A stretch of DNA of 64,000 bases from Coniferiporia sulphurascens. Lineage: Eukaryota; Basidiomycota; Agaricomycetes; Hymenochaetales; Hymenochaetaceae. The DNA is taken from NCBI GenBank assembly GCA_002794785.1, contig NBBA01000011.1, positions 1,054,001 to 1,118,000 on the forward strand, in the 5' to 3' direction. The notes under the pieces are model-generated. The model did not search any database and was not told the origin of the DNA. It saw only the letters and a list, made by a program, of their open reading frames with translations. A program made the translations under genes and the position numbers. Shown piece by piece: positions 22,257 through 33,242 of the stretch; position 1 is the first letter of the stretch; each line of letters opens with the position of its first letter.

Positions 22257-25214
22257 ATGGTCGCCGCATCTGCAAAACGTCGTACAGCCCGCGCTGCCCT
22301 CGACCAGCACCCCATGCGCGACGTCGTATACGATGACCGCGACCCCGCAGTCGAGCGTCACCGCATGTTGGCCTCCGACGACCCCCTCACCCGCCTCCTC
22401 GCTCCCCCGCCAAGCGAGTCCCCAGCACAGCGTGCTGCCCGCATCGCCGGTGCGGCAGAGGCAAAGCGCATATCCGACCTCATCGACGACGAGCTCAACC
22501 GCCAGCGCGCCGCGGAGAGGAAGGGCCCCAGGCCTGTCAAAATCCTCTTGCTAGGTCAGTCCGGCCTGCCCGCTGACACGCCCGCGTGACCTCCCGTTGC
22601 TGACGACGCGCCTCTGCGCCCGCCTGCCAGGCCAGAGCGAGTCTGGTACGCCCCCTTCTTGCTCCCATCCCCACAGTCGCGTCCAATTGACCGGTGTCCC
22701 CGGCATATAAACAACGTTCAGGCAAATCCACTACCCTCAAAAGTGCGTCGCCTCTTGCAACAACTTTTTCCGCACTCACCCCCGGCATATAGACTTTCAG
22801 CTCATGAACTCACCGCGTGCGTTCCGCGAGGAGCGCCTCTCGTGGCGCGCCGTCGTGCAACTCAACGTTGTTCGCTCCGTGCGTCTCATCCTTGACGCCA
22901 TTCTCGACGCCATCGAAGGCCAATCCCCCACCGACGCGTCTCCTGTCTCTCCCGCGAACACGGCTCCCGCCTCACCTCATGGTCCCCTCTCTCCGGCAAG
23001 TCCAGGGAGGGGGGAGATTGAGTCCGTGGAGCCACTCGTCACCCAGGAGCACCTCGCACTGCGCTCGCGCCTGCTCCCGTTGTTGCGTGCGGAGGATGTG
23101 CTCTTGGAGCGCTTGATTCCTGTTGCTGCCGCGGCAGGCGCGTCCCTTCGTGAGATCGAGAACTCACACGCCCCACCGGCGCCCTCAGAGGGACCCGTAG
23201 CTACAGAAGCGGGGGAACTTGTGATACCAACGAAACCTGTGGTAGCTACGGGGCCGGGGGCTAAGGAGGTGTCAGTATTTGCTGGCTCCGCGTGGAAGAC
23301 AGCTTTTTCACGCGTGCTAACCGCGGGGCGCGGGAGTACGGAGAAAGGTAAGTGTATCTCTCCTTTTTTTGGCGACTCACCTTTCCCCACTTTCCCCGTT
23401 CTTTCCTTATCTCCATGGTGTAAAAATGCCGGGAAACTGACCTCCGCGTGGCTCCTCACTTACAGGCGGAATAGGCGAGGATGGCGTAGATTGGAACGAC
23501 CCACGCGACCCGACCCGTGTACTGCATGCTTGTGGTCCGGATCTCCTGAAACTCTGGGCAGATGGGCGTGTGCGCGCCTTACTACGCCGCCGGAAACTTA
23601 GACTTGAGGAGATGCCCGGTTTGTGAGTGCCTCCCGAGTTCATCTGGAACAGAAATGTTGGGTTAATGTTAATTCATTTGTTTGACAGCTTCCTCGATTC
23701 ATTAGATAGAATTACGTCTCTCACGTATTTGCCGACCGATGGTGAGTTGCAGAGTCTGTCTGAGAATTACCTCGGATTTAATTGACAGCGCACAAACAGA
23801 TGATATTTTGAAAGCACGGCTCAAGACACTCGGTGTAACGGAGTATCGATTTTCCATGAAAGCTGGTTAGTTTATTGTCTTTTTTTCTCTTCATCCATTT
23901 TGCTTTGTGCTTCCCTTCTGCACTATTGCTTCAGGGTCTTCCCTCCGTCGTACGTGTCAAAACTCGGAACTCGGGAGATCTACCATTTCCTTCTTCCCCG
24001 CCTACTGTCTTTAATCGACACAGACTACTTACTTTGTCTACTATACAGGTAATGTGGTGGGTCACGACTGGCGCGTCTATGATGTTGGCGGGCAGCGCTC
24101 GTTAGTGCGTATTTTCTCTGATCCCCTCCATGGTCCGACTCTGCTTTTACTTCATGGGGTTCACAAGATATATTTAGCGCGGTGCGTGTTCTTCTTTGTT
24201 CCGTCTTTCATTAATCCACTTTGCGCCCCACACTTTTCCGCCGGCCCTGAAATCTTCCTTAATTTAACCTTTTCTGTTGCCTCTGCGACTTACGCTCGGA
24301 AATTGCCATTACTGCCTTAGCTGCCTGGGTACCATTTTTCGACGACATGAATGCAATCATTTTCCTCGCGCCAATCAGCTGCTTCGACCAGGTGCTAATG
24401 GAGGATAACAGCGTAAATCGATTGGTATGTGCATTTAAGCGCTTGATCGCTTTGTTTGGCAATCCAACAAGACAGCTGACCGTCCTAACGTTCACGCTTG
24501 CCTGTGCGCACATAGGAAGATTCTGTCCTCTTATGGAAGAGTGTTGTATCAAATCCGCTGCTCGCGAAGACGAACCTCGTGTTGTTCCTGAACAAATGCG
24601 ACGTGTTACGCGCCAAGCTGGCGGCTGGGATCCGACTCGGCAAATACGTCATCAGCTATGCCGATCGTCCAAATGATTTTGAGCATGCAAGCGACTGTAA
24701 GCTTTATCTCGCTTCTTTTATTACCTTTTAGCCGAGCAGCCGCGTGTTATCCTTTCTCTGATTTTTTGAGGGATTTGCTTTACTGACATCCCACCGCTCT
24801 TAGATCTCCGCCGAAAATTCTACAATATCCACCACGATCACTCTCCTGAGCCGCGACAGTTTTACAGCCACTTCACCTCCGTCACGGTACGTTATTTCAA
24901 TTCTTTCTCCTGGGCTTCTCAGGCCTATTCAAATCTAAACCGGACTCAATCGAAGATGTTTCTCGAGTTCTACTTCTCTCATCATTCAATCTATCATATT
25001 ATCATGTGTTCGCAACATCGATGAACTTTTCATCCGCTAACTTCCGCACATCAATGTGTTTGCCAACACTTCTCTATCCGGGTTTCCCTACTCTTTCTTC
25101 CTTTTTCGTAAAACGATGCTCTCACCCCCTGCTCGCCGTTCGTCCTCATGCTGATACATACCCATGATCACTTGTTTAACAGGATACGAAGACCACGGCC
25201 ATCATACTTGAAAA
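22257..25214 (+). CDS. Heterotrimeric G-protein alpha subunit, divergent basidiomycete type
   Basis: G-alpha subunits bind and hydrolyse GTP downstream of receptors at the plasma membrane. All nucleotide-binding motifs are present, spliced from small exons: P-loop GQSESGKST (three exons, 22554-22740), the switch I pattern ARLKTLGV with the conserved Arg and Thr (about 23835), DVGGQRS with the catalytic Gln (about 24080), LNKCD (about 24595) and SVTDTKTT in place of TCAT (about 24880-25200). The N-terminus (DPLTRLLAPPPSESPAQRAAR; AEAKRISDLIDDEL) is of the fungal type, but it lacks Gly2, so no N-myristoylation is expected. The helical domain carries a Pro/Ser/Ala-rich insertion (about residues 140-220). 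The last secure exon ends at 25214 (TTAIILEN). The terminal exon is unresolved; a candidate lies near 25600 (VVRPLLRTADRTIG). Confidence 0.88.
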
Positions 25215-28200
25215 TGGTGCGTGTGCATTTGTTTCCCATTGCAGCCCCGTTTTTTTCTCTTTGCCGTCCCTTTCCTCGTTCTTTCCTTTCGCACTTCTTC
25301 TGTGTCTTCAGCTTCCTTTTCTTTGCTTCTGTTACGTTTTGCCCTTCCCTCATCTTTTTGTGCGCCTATCCCCTTCGTCTATCGCCATAACAGCGAGCGG
25401 ACCTTTTCCACACCCTTTCGCTTTCTTTCTTCCACGATCAAGTCCCACCGACGGAAGATACGTCGAATCCCTTGCCTTCGATTTCGTCGCCGCTTCATTA
25501 CTTCCACTTTTGTTGCTCGTTGTACTATGGGCGGGCGCTCGTGGGTCCCCTTCGGCAGCACCCGTCCGTTGTCTAACCTCCTAAGGGACAGCGGACAGCG
25601 ACAGATGTGGTGCGGCCTCTATTGCGCACGGCTGATCGGACGATAGGGCAACAACGGCCTTACATGCACAATGAGCTCTTCCCAAAGTGCGATCTCACAG
25701 CTAGTCCGATTATGTCGCAGCGCTGCGCACTCGTCATGAGGTCTCTTTGCATCAGATCGCCCACCACGCTCCCATCATTACCATCCTGCCCTTCATTCAC
25801 CATCCTTGGCCCTTTGATTTTCAATATCGCCTCCGTCGCCTCTTTTTTTCTATGCTGCCATGTGCCATGGACGCGATAGCTGCCACCACGGCAACTGCCG
25901 TGGGCTAGCCATTTCGTATCCGTGACAGTGTTCGGCGCGTCCCGCCTCTCGTGTCACTGTTTCCTAACCCTCTCTTCCCTCTTTTTTAATCTATCATTCG
26001 GGGTCATCCCTTTCGTTTCTCCTTCCGGCATGCCAATAGCCGACCGGACTCTCAACCTTCCATCTTCTACTTTATTTTCTATCAGTTCAATTCAATCATC
26101 CAATTCCTCCCCTGTTCGCGTCCCTTGCCTTTTCCCTGGTCTTTTCATTAAACTGACTCCCGCAATCGTTCCATGTGTCTCTTTTCCACGCGCTTCCGCC
26201 GCTATCGCGCCTGTGCCCGCGCCATATAGTTGCGGACATGGTCCTGCGCGCGAACCTTAAGAACACGCAGCTCATCGGGTAGAAGGAACGGGCGGGCCTC
26301 GGGTATTTCTTTTCTGTCCGAATTTAATTTGTCGGGCCTGTGCTCCCGTATCTGATAGGGTTAAGGCTCGGGACGGGGACGGGCGTAGTATTGAGCGCAG
26401 GGCGCTGCTGTACTTTATATCCACGACCTCCGCACCCGTTCCCAGTTCTCCGTTTTAGTACCTGCTCCTCCGTTCTTGATCCGTTGCGTCCGTCCCCCGC
26501 CGTGCTTGCTGGCTTAGAAGTTTGGTCTCTCCCCACACTGTGTCCGATTCCTCGCACTGTCTCCCTTTTTTCTTTTTTCCCGCCCTCTATTTTCTGCTTT
26601 CTTCCTACCCTCTTCGCTCGAATATCATGACTAGCTAGCTGTCCACGTCTCCGCTCTGCCTTGCTCTCGTCCCCCTTTCACGCTTTGTATTTTGAATGCT
26701 TTCACCCTCCCGACCCCTCGCGCGCGAAGCCACTGGTTATAGTACTAGCCACCTCCTTTTCTCTTCAACCTCTGTCCGTCTGCATTACGCGTTCTCGTCA
26801 GAGATACAAGCTCATCACGCCGCACCTTCGCCCTTCATTCTCCTCCTCCCGTAGCGAACCAAAAGCCCACCTTAGCCACGGTCTGTTGTAACTCTGTTTT
26901 TTCCGCGCCTCACCGATAACGTCATATTAGAGCATCTACGTATTTGGCGTTGCATTTGAGCATTGAGCATTGAGTATTGAGTTGTGTGTGGTGTACGTTG
27001 TGCGTCGTGCGGTTATGCGTTGTGCCTGGTTGTTTGAGTTGAACTTAGACGCGCGCGTTGCGTTATTAGATATTAGATCAAAACTCTGTTTTGTAGGGTG
27101 CTAAGGTTATTCGTTGATTGATCTCTTGGTAGGGTTTCGGTGTGATAAGTGTGTGATAAGGGTGGCAGATAGATGTCGGTGCATTGAATCGTTTGTATGT
27201 ATGTACAGTACCTTGATGTTGCGGGGTTCGAGCTCGGTTATCAGTCTAAATGACTTGTATGCTTGCTTGTATAGTGTGGCTTGAGTTAGACAGAGAACTG
27301 GAGCTTGACATTCAGAACGCAGTCATGACGTTGACAGTATTAATTACTTTTCATTTTGCCTAGCACTACTGCACCGTTAGTTCATGTGCCGTATGCATTG
27401 TTGTTTTTTTGATCGTGGCGTCGCGGTTAAACAGCGCTGAGCAACTCCAGCTCTAAAATCCGATCCCCGGTTTCCAGTTCACTTGCGTCCGGGCCCCGTA
27501 GCCAAGCCAAGCCAAGTCCAAGTCCAAGTTCAGGTACGGTGCAGTACAAGTCGGCCCCTGGGCGGGAGGAAGGGGACGATTCTGAAGCGCTTCCATACGC
27601 GGTAGATGACATATGGGTGCTGGGATACCGGGCCGCTGGGACGCTATCTAGGGCAGATTGAAATAAGCGGCCGCCTGAGTTTGTGGAGTGTTGTCGGGAA
27701 GTTTCGCTGCCTCGTCTTTAGTTCTTTTCCGAAAATTTCGTGGAGTCCGTTAGTTTCTTCTTTCTTTTCTGTGGCGATAGGCATGCAGATAGCAGAGACG
27801 ATCGAGTTGACGCAGTAGGTTGACACAGGTTCCACAAGATAGTTTTCGGTGGCTCCAAGCCGCAAGCCTGATCACTTCGAAGTCTTAAATAAAAATTACT
27901 TGAGCTCCTAGAATTGTCTTTTTTTTGTATTGAAATCGTTGGCATCCTTAGCTGGGATAAAGGGTTTTGTTAAGCAAACATTTAATTCGGTGGAGGGTCG
28001 CCCAGTCATCAGTCCGGTGGGGTAGGAGAACGGTCGAAGGTAGCCCCGGGGGGACCTATCCTCCGAGCCCACAAGCAGTCACACAGATGGTGAGATTACA
28101 GACTAGATCGGATTGCGCCTCTTGTGTACTTCTTACTTGGGATCGTGCACACATGCAAATTAATCTGAGGGAGTATCAGTCAGCGTGAAGGCTGATCGAG

Positions 28201-28306
28201 TGGGCGGTGAGCGGGGTCATAACGTACATAACGGATATTCAAAGCAAAAGAGCAAAAGAAAAAAAGCATCATAGCAAGTCCAGAAGGGGTGACCGGATCA
28301 CGGGCA
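25215..28306. other. Long gap: possible 3' end of G-alpha, otherwise no gene seen
   Basis: 25215-26900 is strongly pyrimidine-rich on the plus strand and includes the candidate last exon of the G-alpha gene near 25600. About 26940-27100 is rich in GT words (GAGCATTGAGCATTGAGTATTGAG, TTGTGCGTCGTGCGG cut short here to the visible words). No open frame with family resemblance was found. A non-coding transcript cannot be excluded. Confidence 0.35.
27502..27532. repeat. Short tandem repeat of GCCAA/GTCCAA units
   Basis: The sequence AGCCAAGCCAAGCCAAGTCC continues into further CAAGTCCAAG units, a run of 5-6 bp repeats with one unit change. There is no coding context. Confidence 0.6.
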
Positions 28307-29361
28307 TTAGCCCTTCCGACGCTTCTTCCGCCCTTCCTCAAAAAGTTCCTCACGTCTCTGCTCGACGCGTTCCAGGAATGCGACCTTTTCGAGGTAGCCA
28401 CCGCCTCGCCGGTTGCGCTCGAGCTCGTCTGCAAGGTTGTCCACAGCCACTGCGCCTTCCGGTGCTGGACTCGCACTCGCACTGCCTCCAGAGACATGCG
28501 CGCGCCAGTCCATCGCGGACTTCTCAAGAGTAGTGAGCTTTTTGGGCTTCGTCTGGGTTGGTGGAGCTACGAGTGCAGTTTTAGGCCGCCGAGGACCGGC
28601 GCGACGGCGTGAAGTACCTGCGGATTGCGAAGTGGATGACGAGGCGGCCGGGGGTGAAGTAGATGCAGAGGCGGAGACAGAAGGAGCTGATGCCGTTGGT
28701 TGTGAAGTGTCTGAGCCAGCAGCAGGCGTTGGTGGTGTGGACATGTCCTTTGGTTGAAGTGCAGCTGTGGACAGGCTGTCTTCTACTGTCTCACGATCTT
28801 TGCTAACAAGAGGTTGTGGATTCCAAAGAGGCCATTTCTTCGCATCGTCAGAGTCCTCTGGTACCTCCGCCATTTCGCTGCACAAGGTGCCATAGATAAA
28901 CGACGCCCTAATCTTCCAAAAGCAAGGGATGAGGAGACTCACGCACGTTACGACCTCGCCCGCAAACCTATACTTCTTTTCAACCCTTACAAGTTTGCGC
29001 GGTGCCGTGGGCGCCGGTGGAATACCGGCACTGGCGCTGGCGACGGAGGACTGGAAACTCTCCCATAAGGAGGCACGCGCGCTGGTATGCTCAGTTTTAG
29101 TGGGATGTATTTCACGGGCAGAGAATGACGACACTTACGCTTTCTGGACCTCGCGCTCTGCTTCTTTGTCTGCTTCGTCTACACGTCCTTGTGCCGGCTC
29201 TTTGGCAGAGCGTTCGGCCTTGCTTTCTACGTGATTTCTATCAGTCTTGCATACTAGCCGATAGAGAATAGTATCGAACCCAAAATTTCATCTGGTACAA
29301 AGTCGGGGTCGTTTTCATCGTCAGAATTGTCATTAAATACAGCATTGGCAAGAGTCGACAT
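28307..29361 (-). CDS. SWC5: SWR1-complex protein 5 (Swc5, BCNT-C domain)
   Basis: Swc5 is a subunit of the SWR1 remodeller that exchanges H2A for H2A.Z in chromatin. The start at 29361 gives MSTLANAVFNDNSDDENDPD, an acidic histone-binding type N-terminus. Exon 1 splices (intron about 29271-29230) to a charged segment (SKAERSAKEPAQGR). The middle is a Ser/Pro/Ala-rich linker. The C-terminus is a clear BCNT domain: LEKSAMDWRAHV, then DELERNRRGGGYLEKVAFLE and VEQRREELFEEG with a lysine/arginine end; the stop is at 28307-28309. The BCNT block with its W, L, E and DL-type residues is highly diagnostic. It is divergent from RRG7 with only 59 bp between start codons. Confidence 0.92.
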
Positions 29362-29420
29362 GCTGGTAGTAAAGCAGCAGTGACGAGTCCGACTGAAGGC
29401 GGGGTTATTAGCGTTACTCT
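29362..29420. promoter_or_regulatory. Very short divergent promoter, SWC5/RRG7
   Basis: Only 59 bp separate the SWC5 ATG (29361) and the first in-frame ATG of the RRG7 gene (29421). If the internal ATG at 29481 is used for RRG7, the spacing is 119 bp. Both 5' leaders must be extremely short, or the transcripts must overlap. Confidence 0.4.
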
Positions 29421-30296
29421 ATGTCACGCGCATGTCACCAAATATTTTTCCTCTCCCGCCGACGCGCCCGATTCTTAGCAATGTCGAGGACGGCGCTGCA
29501 CCGTCCTCAATGGCCGCGCTTCCGACCACTGCCTTACGGGACGAGGTCAGAGATGGTCCATCGACTATTTTCTTCACTCCCCTTAATGGCCCCAGGACAA
29601 GTGCTCTCGACAGTGCACCGCGGCCGCGCCTTCGAGCTCCGCGCTATGCACATTCTGCAGCATCTCTCGATGTCTCTTCGTCGCGTTGGCGGCAAAAACG
29701 ACGGCGGAGTTGACTTGATCGGATGGTGGTGGCTGCCCCTGCTTTCGGCCTCGGTTGCACCGGCTCTACTCGGACCTCACCAGGGCGAGGTCGCACAAGG
29801 AGGGGACTTGGAGAGTGTCACGGCCGACAGTGCGGGAGTACCGAGGCGAAGGGTCCGTGTGGTTGCACAGTGCAAAGCCGAGCGCAAGAAGCTTGGCCCG
29901 AACTATGTGCGCGAACTGGAAGGCGTGCTACACCGGCAGCAGCACCTACACGACACGGACGCAGGCGTGTCAGCCGTCCCGGCCGTTGCGCTTCTCGTTT
30001 CGGAATCTGCGTTCACCAAGGCTACGCTGTTGCGTGCAATGTCCTCCACCCTCCCCCTACTACTGCTTCACCTCCCCCGTGCTTCGTCCGAGTCTGAACT
30101 TGAGTCTGGTGCAGAGACGCTGGATTATTTTGGTTCGGCGGTCTGGAACCCTGCGCTTGGTGGACAGCAGGGTGTGCTGGCCAACGAGATTGATTTACGC
30201 TGGGAGCGGTCTGGATCTGTCGGTGTTCACGATCGCCCATCGCTTTGGTGGTGCGGTAATAGGCTCGAAAGTTGGGTGCCCCCCTCCGAACGATGA
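29421..30296 (+). CDS. RRG7: Rrg7-like mitochondrial protein (DUF2034, PD-(D/E)xK nuclease-like)
   Basis: Yeast Rrg7 is a mitochondrial protein needed for respiratory growth and mitochondrial genome maintenance; its fold is restriction-endonuclease-like. This intron-less frame of 291 codons has a basic, Arg-rich N-terminus suited to mitochondrial import (LSRRRARFL). It then shows the family core STVHRGRAFELRAMHILQHL, GGKNDGGVDLIGWW and VVAQCKAERKKLGPNYVREL. GGVDL plus QCK matches the catalytic D...QxK pattern of Mrr-like nucleases, so catalytic competence is plausible. An alternative start at the ATG at 29481 (MSRTALHRPQ) would shorten the leader by 20 residues. A 311-codon frame overlapping at 29755-30690 is a shadow. 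Confidence 0.82.
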   Translation: MSRACHQIFFLSRRRARFLAMSRTALHRPQWPRFRPLPYGTRSEMVHRLFSSLPLMAPGQVLSTVHRGRAFELRAMHILQHLSMSLRRVGGKNDGGVDLIGWWWLPLLSASVAPALLGPHQGEVAQGGDLESVTADSAGVPRRRVRVVAQCKAERKKLGPNYVRELEGVLHRQQHLHDTDAGVSAVPAVALLVSESAFTKATLLRAMSSTLPLLLLHLPRASSESELESGAETLDYFGSAVWNPALGGQQGVLANEIDLRWERSGSVGVHDRPSLWWCGNRLESWVPPSER

Positions 30297-30902
30297 CCTG
30301 GGGGATGGACGGAAGTCAAACATAAACTGTGCGGTTCCGCGGCGATCAAATATATCCAGAGGTTCGTTTTTACCTTTGCATTTACTCTCTAAGACTTCAT
30401 CCATTTGCGAACCCTGTTTTCCTTTGGTCAGATTGGACGACTGTCTGTCCTCTCCAGTGCGCTTCTTTAAAGTCATTTGTTTGCATCAGATAACGGACGG
30501 AAACTCATTTTCATCAAAATGGAGGACGCTTTCTTTGTCTAGGCTGATTTCTCTCAGCGCTGGCCGTCGTGCGGTGTGCGACTTTTGTGGCTCCGGTTTC
30601 GAACCAGCGGAGCAAGGGTCGAATATTCTGTTGGCTGGGGCCAATATTGAGCGAGAACATGTCGTATATGCATTAACAATCTCGGTTTGATCACTGGAAC
30701 TCATAACACTGACCGTGTCCCCTGACCAGCAGATCATGTAAACGGCATTTAGACTTCACATTCATAGCTTTGCACATTCATTGTCTAAACGTCTTCTTTA
30801 ACCGCGTCTGTATCTATAAGTGAAAATTTCTCCCCGTATATACTGTAATATCTGAGTACGCATACGAACCCCCGTACTCCCCGTGATTAACGTGAACACT
30901 GA
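30297..30902. other. Intergenic region with one copy of a 12 bp target-site duplication
   Basis: No gene was seen. The last 12 bases (30891-30902, CGTGAACACTGA) are repeated exactly at 31826-31837, on the far side of the poly(A)-tailed element. Confidence 0.5.
30891..30902. repeat. Left target-site duplication of the retroposon
   Basis: CGTGAACACTGA is identical to 31826-31837. Two further A residues match ambiguously because of the poly(A) tail. Confidence 0.85.
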
Positions 30903-31825
30903 CAACAAACCCCTTGACCTCTGACCACCATCATCTCACCCAGCGCAAACCAACCCACACCACCCCTAATCTCCCTGGGTTAACCACCCACACCTGGTCC
31001 TCCCTCACAGTAGACATCCGTCGAGCTGTTTTAAAGCCTTGTTCATCGCCCACCATTCCACTTCCCCTTTCCCCCATTCCCCCATGCCCATTTCTACTCC
31101 TTCATCTCCCGGTGCCAAACTTCGAAACCAACACCACATATGAACCCTTCAATCTCGTAAACGACAACCAGCACATATTAGAATGGCCATACGCCAGTAC
31201 AAACTACAGGTCATCAGCTTTAGTGGGCCACCACACAATTCACAACATATCTTCCTCTACCGAGAACACCTCAGCCGCTATGGCCCATGCACAGACTTAA
31301 CATCAGTCCTCCTACAATTCACAGTCAACCCCACGCCTCATGGAAACCTGGCCCTAGCCTCACACACACCTGCCGCACCTGCCGCTCCAGGCACTGACAC
31401 CTTCACACCTCATGGCAACCGGCTTACAGCCTCACGCACACATGCCGCTCCAAGCGCTATCACGTCACCACTCTCAGAGTCACAAATATTGGACATAAAA
31501 CAATTCAAATCACGCCCACATGCACAACATAAAAAATCTAGTAGTTTCTCCCATCTTACACAATCAATATTAGTCATCATAGAATCCATAAAACCGCCAC
31601 CCCCCCCTTCACAATTTGCTCTTCCGATTAATATCCCTCCTGACAAAACCATTTAAAAACAACCTCTGACAACAAAACCTCATACCTTTTACTCGCCTTA
31701 AACCCAGGAACTTTATACCTTGTTAATCTCCTCTTACACGACACCTCATATGGACTCACATCTGTGTCTTTTACTATGTAATGTAGCGGTATACAAATGC
31801 TGATTTAAAAAAAAAAAAAAAAAAA
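30903..31825 (+). mobile_element. Poly(A)-tailed retroposon (non-LTR type) with 12 bp target-site duplication
   Basis: The 923 bp segment ends in 19 consecutive A residues (31807-31825) and is flanked by perfect direct repeats CGTGAACACTGA (30891-30902 and 31826-31837). This is the signature of target-primed reverse transcription. The insert has a strikingly G-poor, C- and A-rich plus strand. It contains an open frame at 31183-31656 (157 codons, Pro/His/Ser-rich) with an imperfect internal repeat (PHGNLALASHTPAAP / PHGNRLTASRTHAAP). No reverse transcriptase is visible, so it is either a 5'-truncated LINE or a non-autonomous element mobilised in trans. It sits about 125 bp upstream of SEC20 in the same orientation. 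Confidence 0.8.
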
Positions 31826-31837
31826 CGTGAACACTGA
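31826..31837. repeat. Right target-site duplication of the retroposon
   Basis: CGTGAACACTGA follows the 19-base A tail directly and equals the left copy at 30891-30902. Confidence 0.85.
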
Positions 31838-31950
31838 TTGCCCGATTTGGCGCGGAGCTTGAAGTGCTTGCGTGCAACGCGTCCTGCACGTGGCGTATAT
31901 CACGTGTAGCTCGGTGCTGGCGGCCCTCCACGTTCAACGTTCACTCGTCC

Positions 31951-33242
31951 ATGGCGCCGGTCCCTGTTACCTTGGAGGCTGAGACGAAAGACCTCATCGA
32001 TGCTCTGCGCAGGCGCGAGAAGGACCTTGCGAAGTACCAGGTGCCGAGGCTCAGGGACTGTACGGGCCCTTTATCTGTGCAACAGCGCTTTGCGGCGGAG
32101 CTGAGAGAGGACCTCGATGTGTTCGGTAGACAAGTGGAGGTACGTCTTCTGGCAGACTAAGTACTGAGGCGAGAATGATTGACGATCTGTGCCCCTACCA
32201 GACGCTTGAAATACATGCAGAGGATATGGCGAGGAAGGCCGACCGTTTGGCGGTGAAACAGCTCGCCGATGAATTTCGCGAGTCTGGTTCAAGGCAAGTT
32301 AATCATACCCATTTTACGCTCTGTAAGCAATCTAACTCTCCGCGAAGGATTCGAAAGGACCTGCGTGCAGCATTACTACATTCAAAAAAGGTCATCGACG
32401 CACAGGCCAGCACGAATCGCGAAGAATTATTCCGAGCAGCGACGCCGGTTTCCAGAAGTGTGGAAGACAAAGCCACGTATGCTCGACCCACACTTCCTTA
32501 CCGATTGCCACATAATAACGATGCTCATGCAGGGATGATGCCCTCATGAAGGCCAGCAACGATGTTACTGAATCCCTACGACGGACCATTGGCCTCATGC
32601 AGGGCGAGCTTGAGCGGTCTGTACTCTCGCACCAGATGCTGGGTTCGTAATCCCCGTATTCCTTTTTTTGCTAGAGAACTCAAGCTCGCTCCCGTAGAAC
32701 AATCATCAGCTTCCCTGCGCGCGACGTCCGTGCAACATGACGTGCTTTCGGCTGCAACGCGGACGTCTCGGCAGCTCGTGACTGCACTCGAGAAGGCAGA
32801 CTGGCTCGACCGCGTGCTCATACTCGCCGCGCTCGCTTTCTTCATCCTCGTTGTGCTTTTCATTCTCAAGCAGCGCATCCTCGACCGCGGGATACGCCTC
32901 GCGTTTTGGTGGACGCGCTTTGTGCCCGCGCCTGGATTCGGCAGCTCCGGGAGAGACGGGGGTGCCTTGAAAGGTGTTGTCAGCTCGGCGGTACCCGAAA
33001 AGAGCTTCCCGACTGGACTGTCTTCCGCCGCCGGGAGCTCTGTCGAGACAGCAATGGAACGTCTGGCTACGTTGGTGACCAGTACCATATCTGCAGTGTC
33101 CGGCTCAGTCAGCCCGAGTAATACCTTAAGTGGATCACTGTCTGTGAGCAGTGTTATTATTGAGTCGGCGGCGTCTACTGTCGGATCAGTACCTACTCTT
33201 GATGTGTTGTCCGAATCAGTGCTTAAGCATGCAGAATTATAG
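31951..33242 (+). CDS. SEC20: Sec20-family SNARE (BNIP1-like), Golgi-to-ER transport
   Basis: Sec20 is an ER Qb-type SNARE for COPI vesicles returning from the Golgi. Five exons join in frame to 361 codons: 31951-32139, 32202-32293, 32348-32476, 32533-32642 and 32677-33242. The second intron is of the rarer GC-AG type (donor AAG/GCAAGT). The SNARE-like Sec20 motif reads DDALMKASNDVTESLRRTIG, then LMQGELERSVLSHQML, followed by TRTSRQLVTALEKADWLDR and a membrane anchor (VLILAALAFFILVVLFILKQ), then the conserved post-anchor RILDRGIRLAFWWTRF. The luminal tail is about 100 residues, Ser-rich. The retroposon lies in its upstream region, so the promoter may have been altered. Confidence 0.9.

Noticed and set aside
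22105..22554. 149-codon frame overlapping the start of the G-alpha gene
   Set aside because: It is produced by the CT-rich leader and an out-of-frame reading of the G-alpha first exon.
29755..30690. 311-codon open frame overlapping RRG7
   Set aside because: It lies in another frame of a recognised gene, is rich in Arg/Ser/Pro shadows, and has no motif.
31183..31656. 157-codon frame annotated as an independent host gene
   Set aside because: It lies entirely inside the poly(A)-tailed retroposon and has no splice-linked extension, so it is described with the element.
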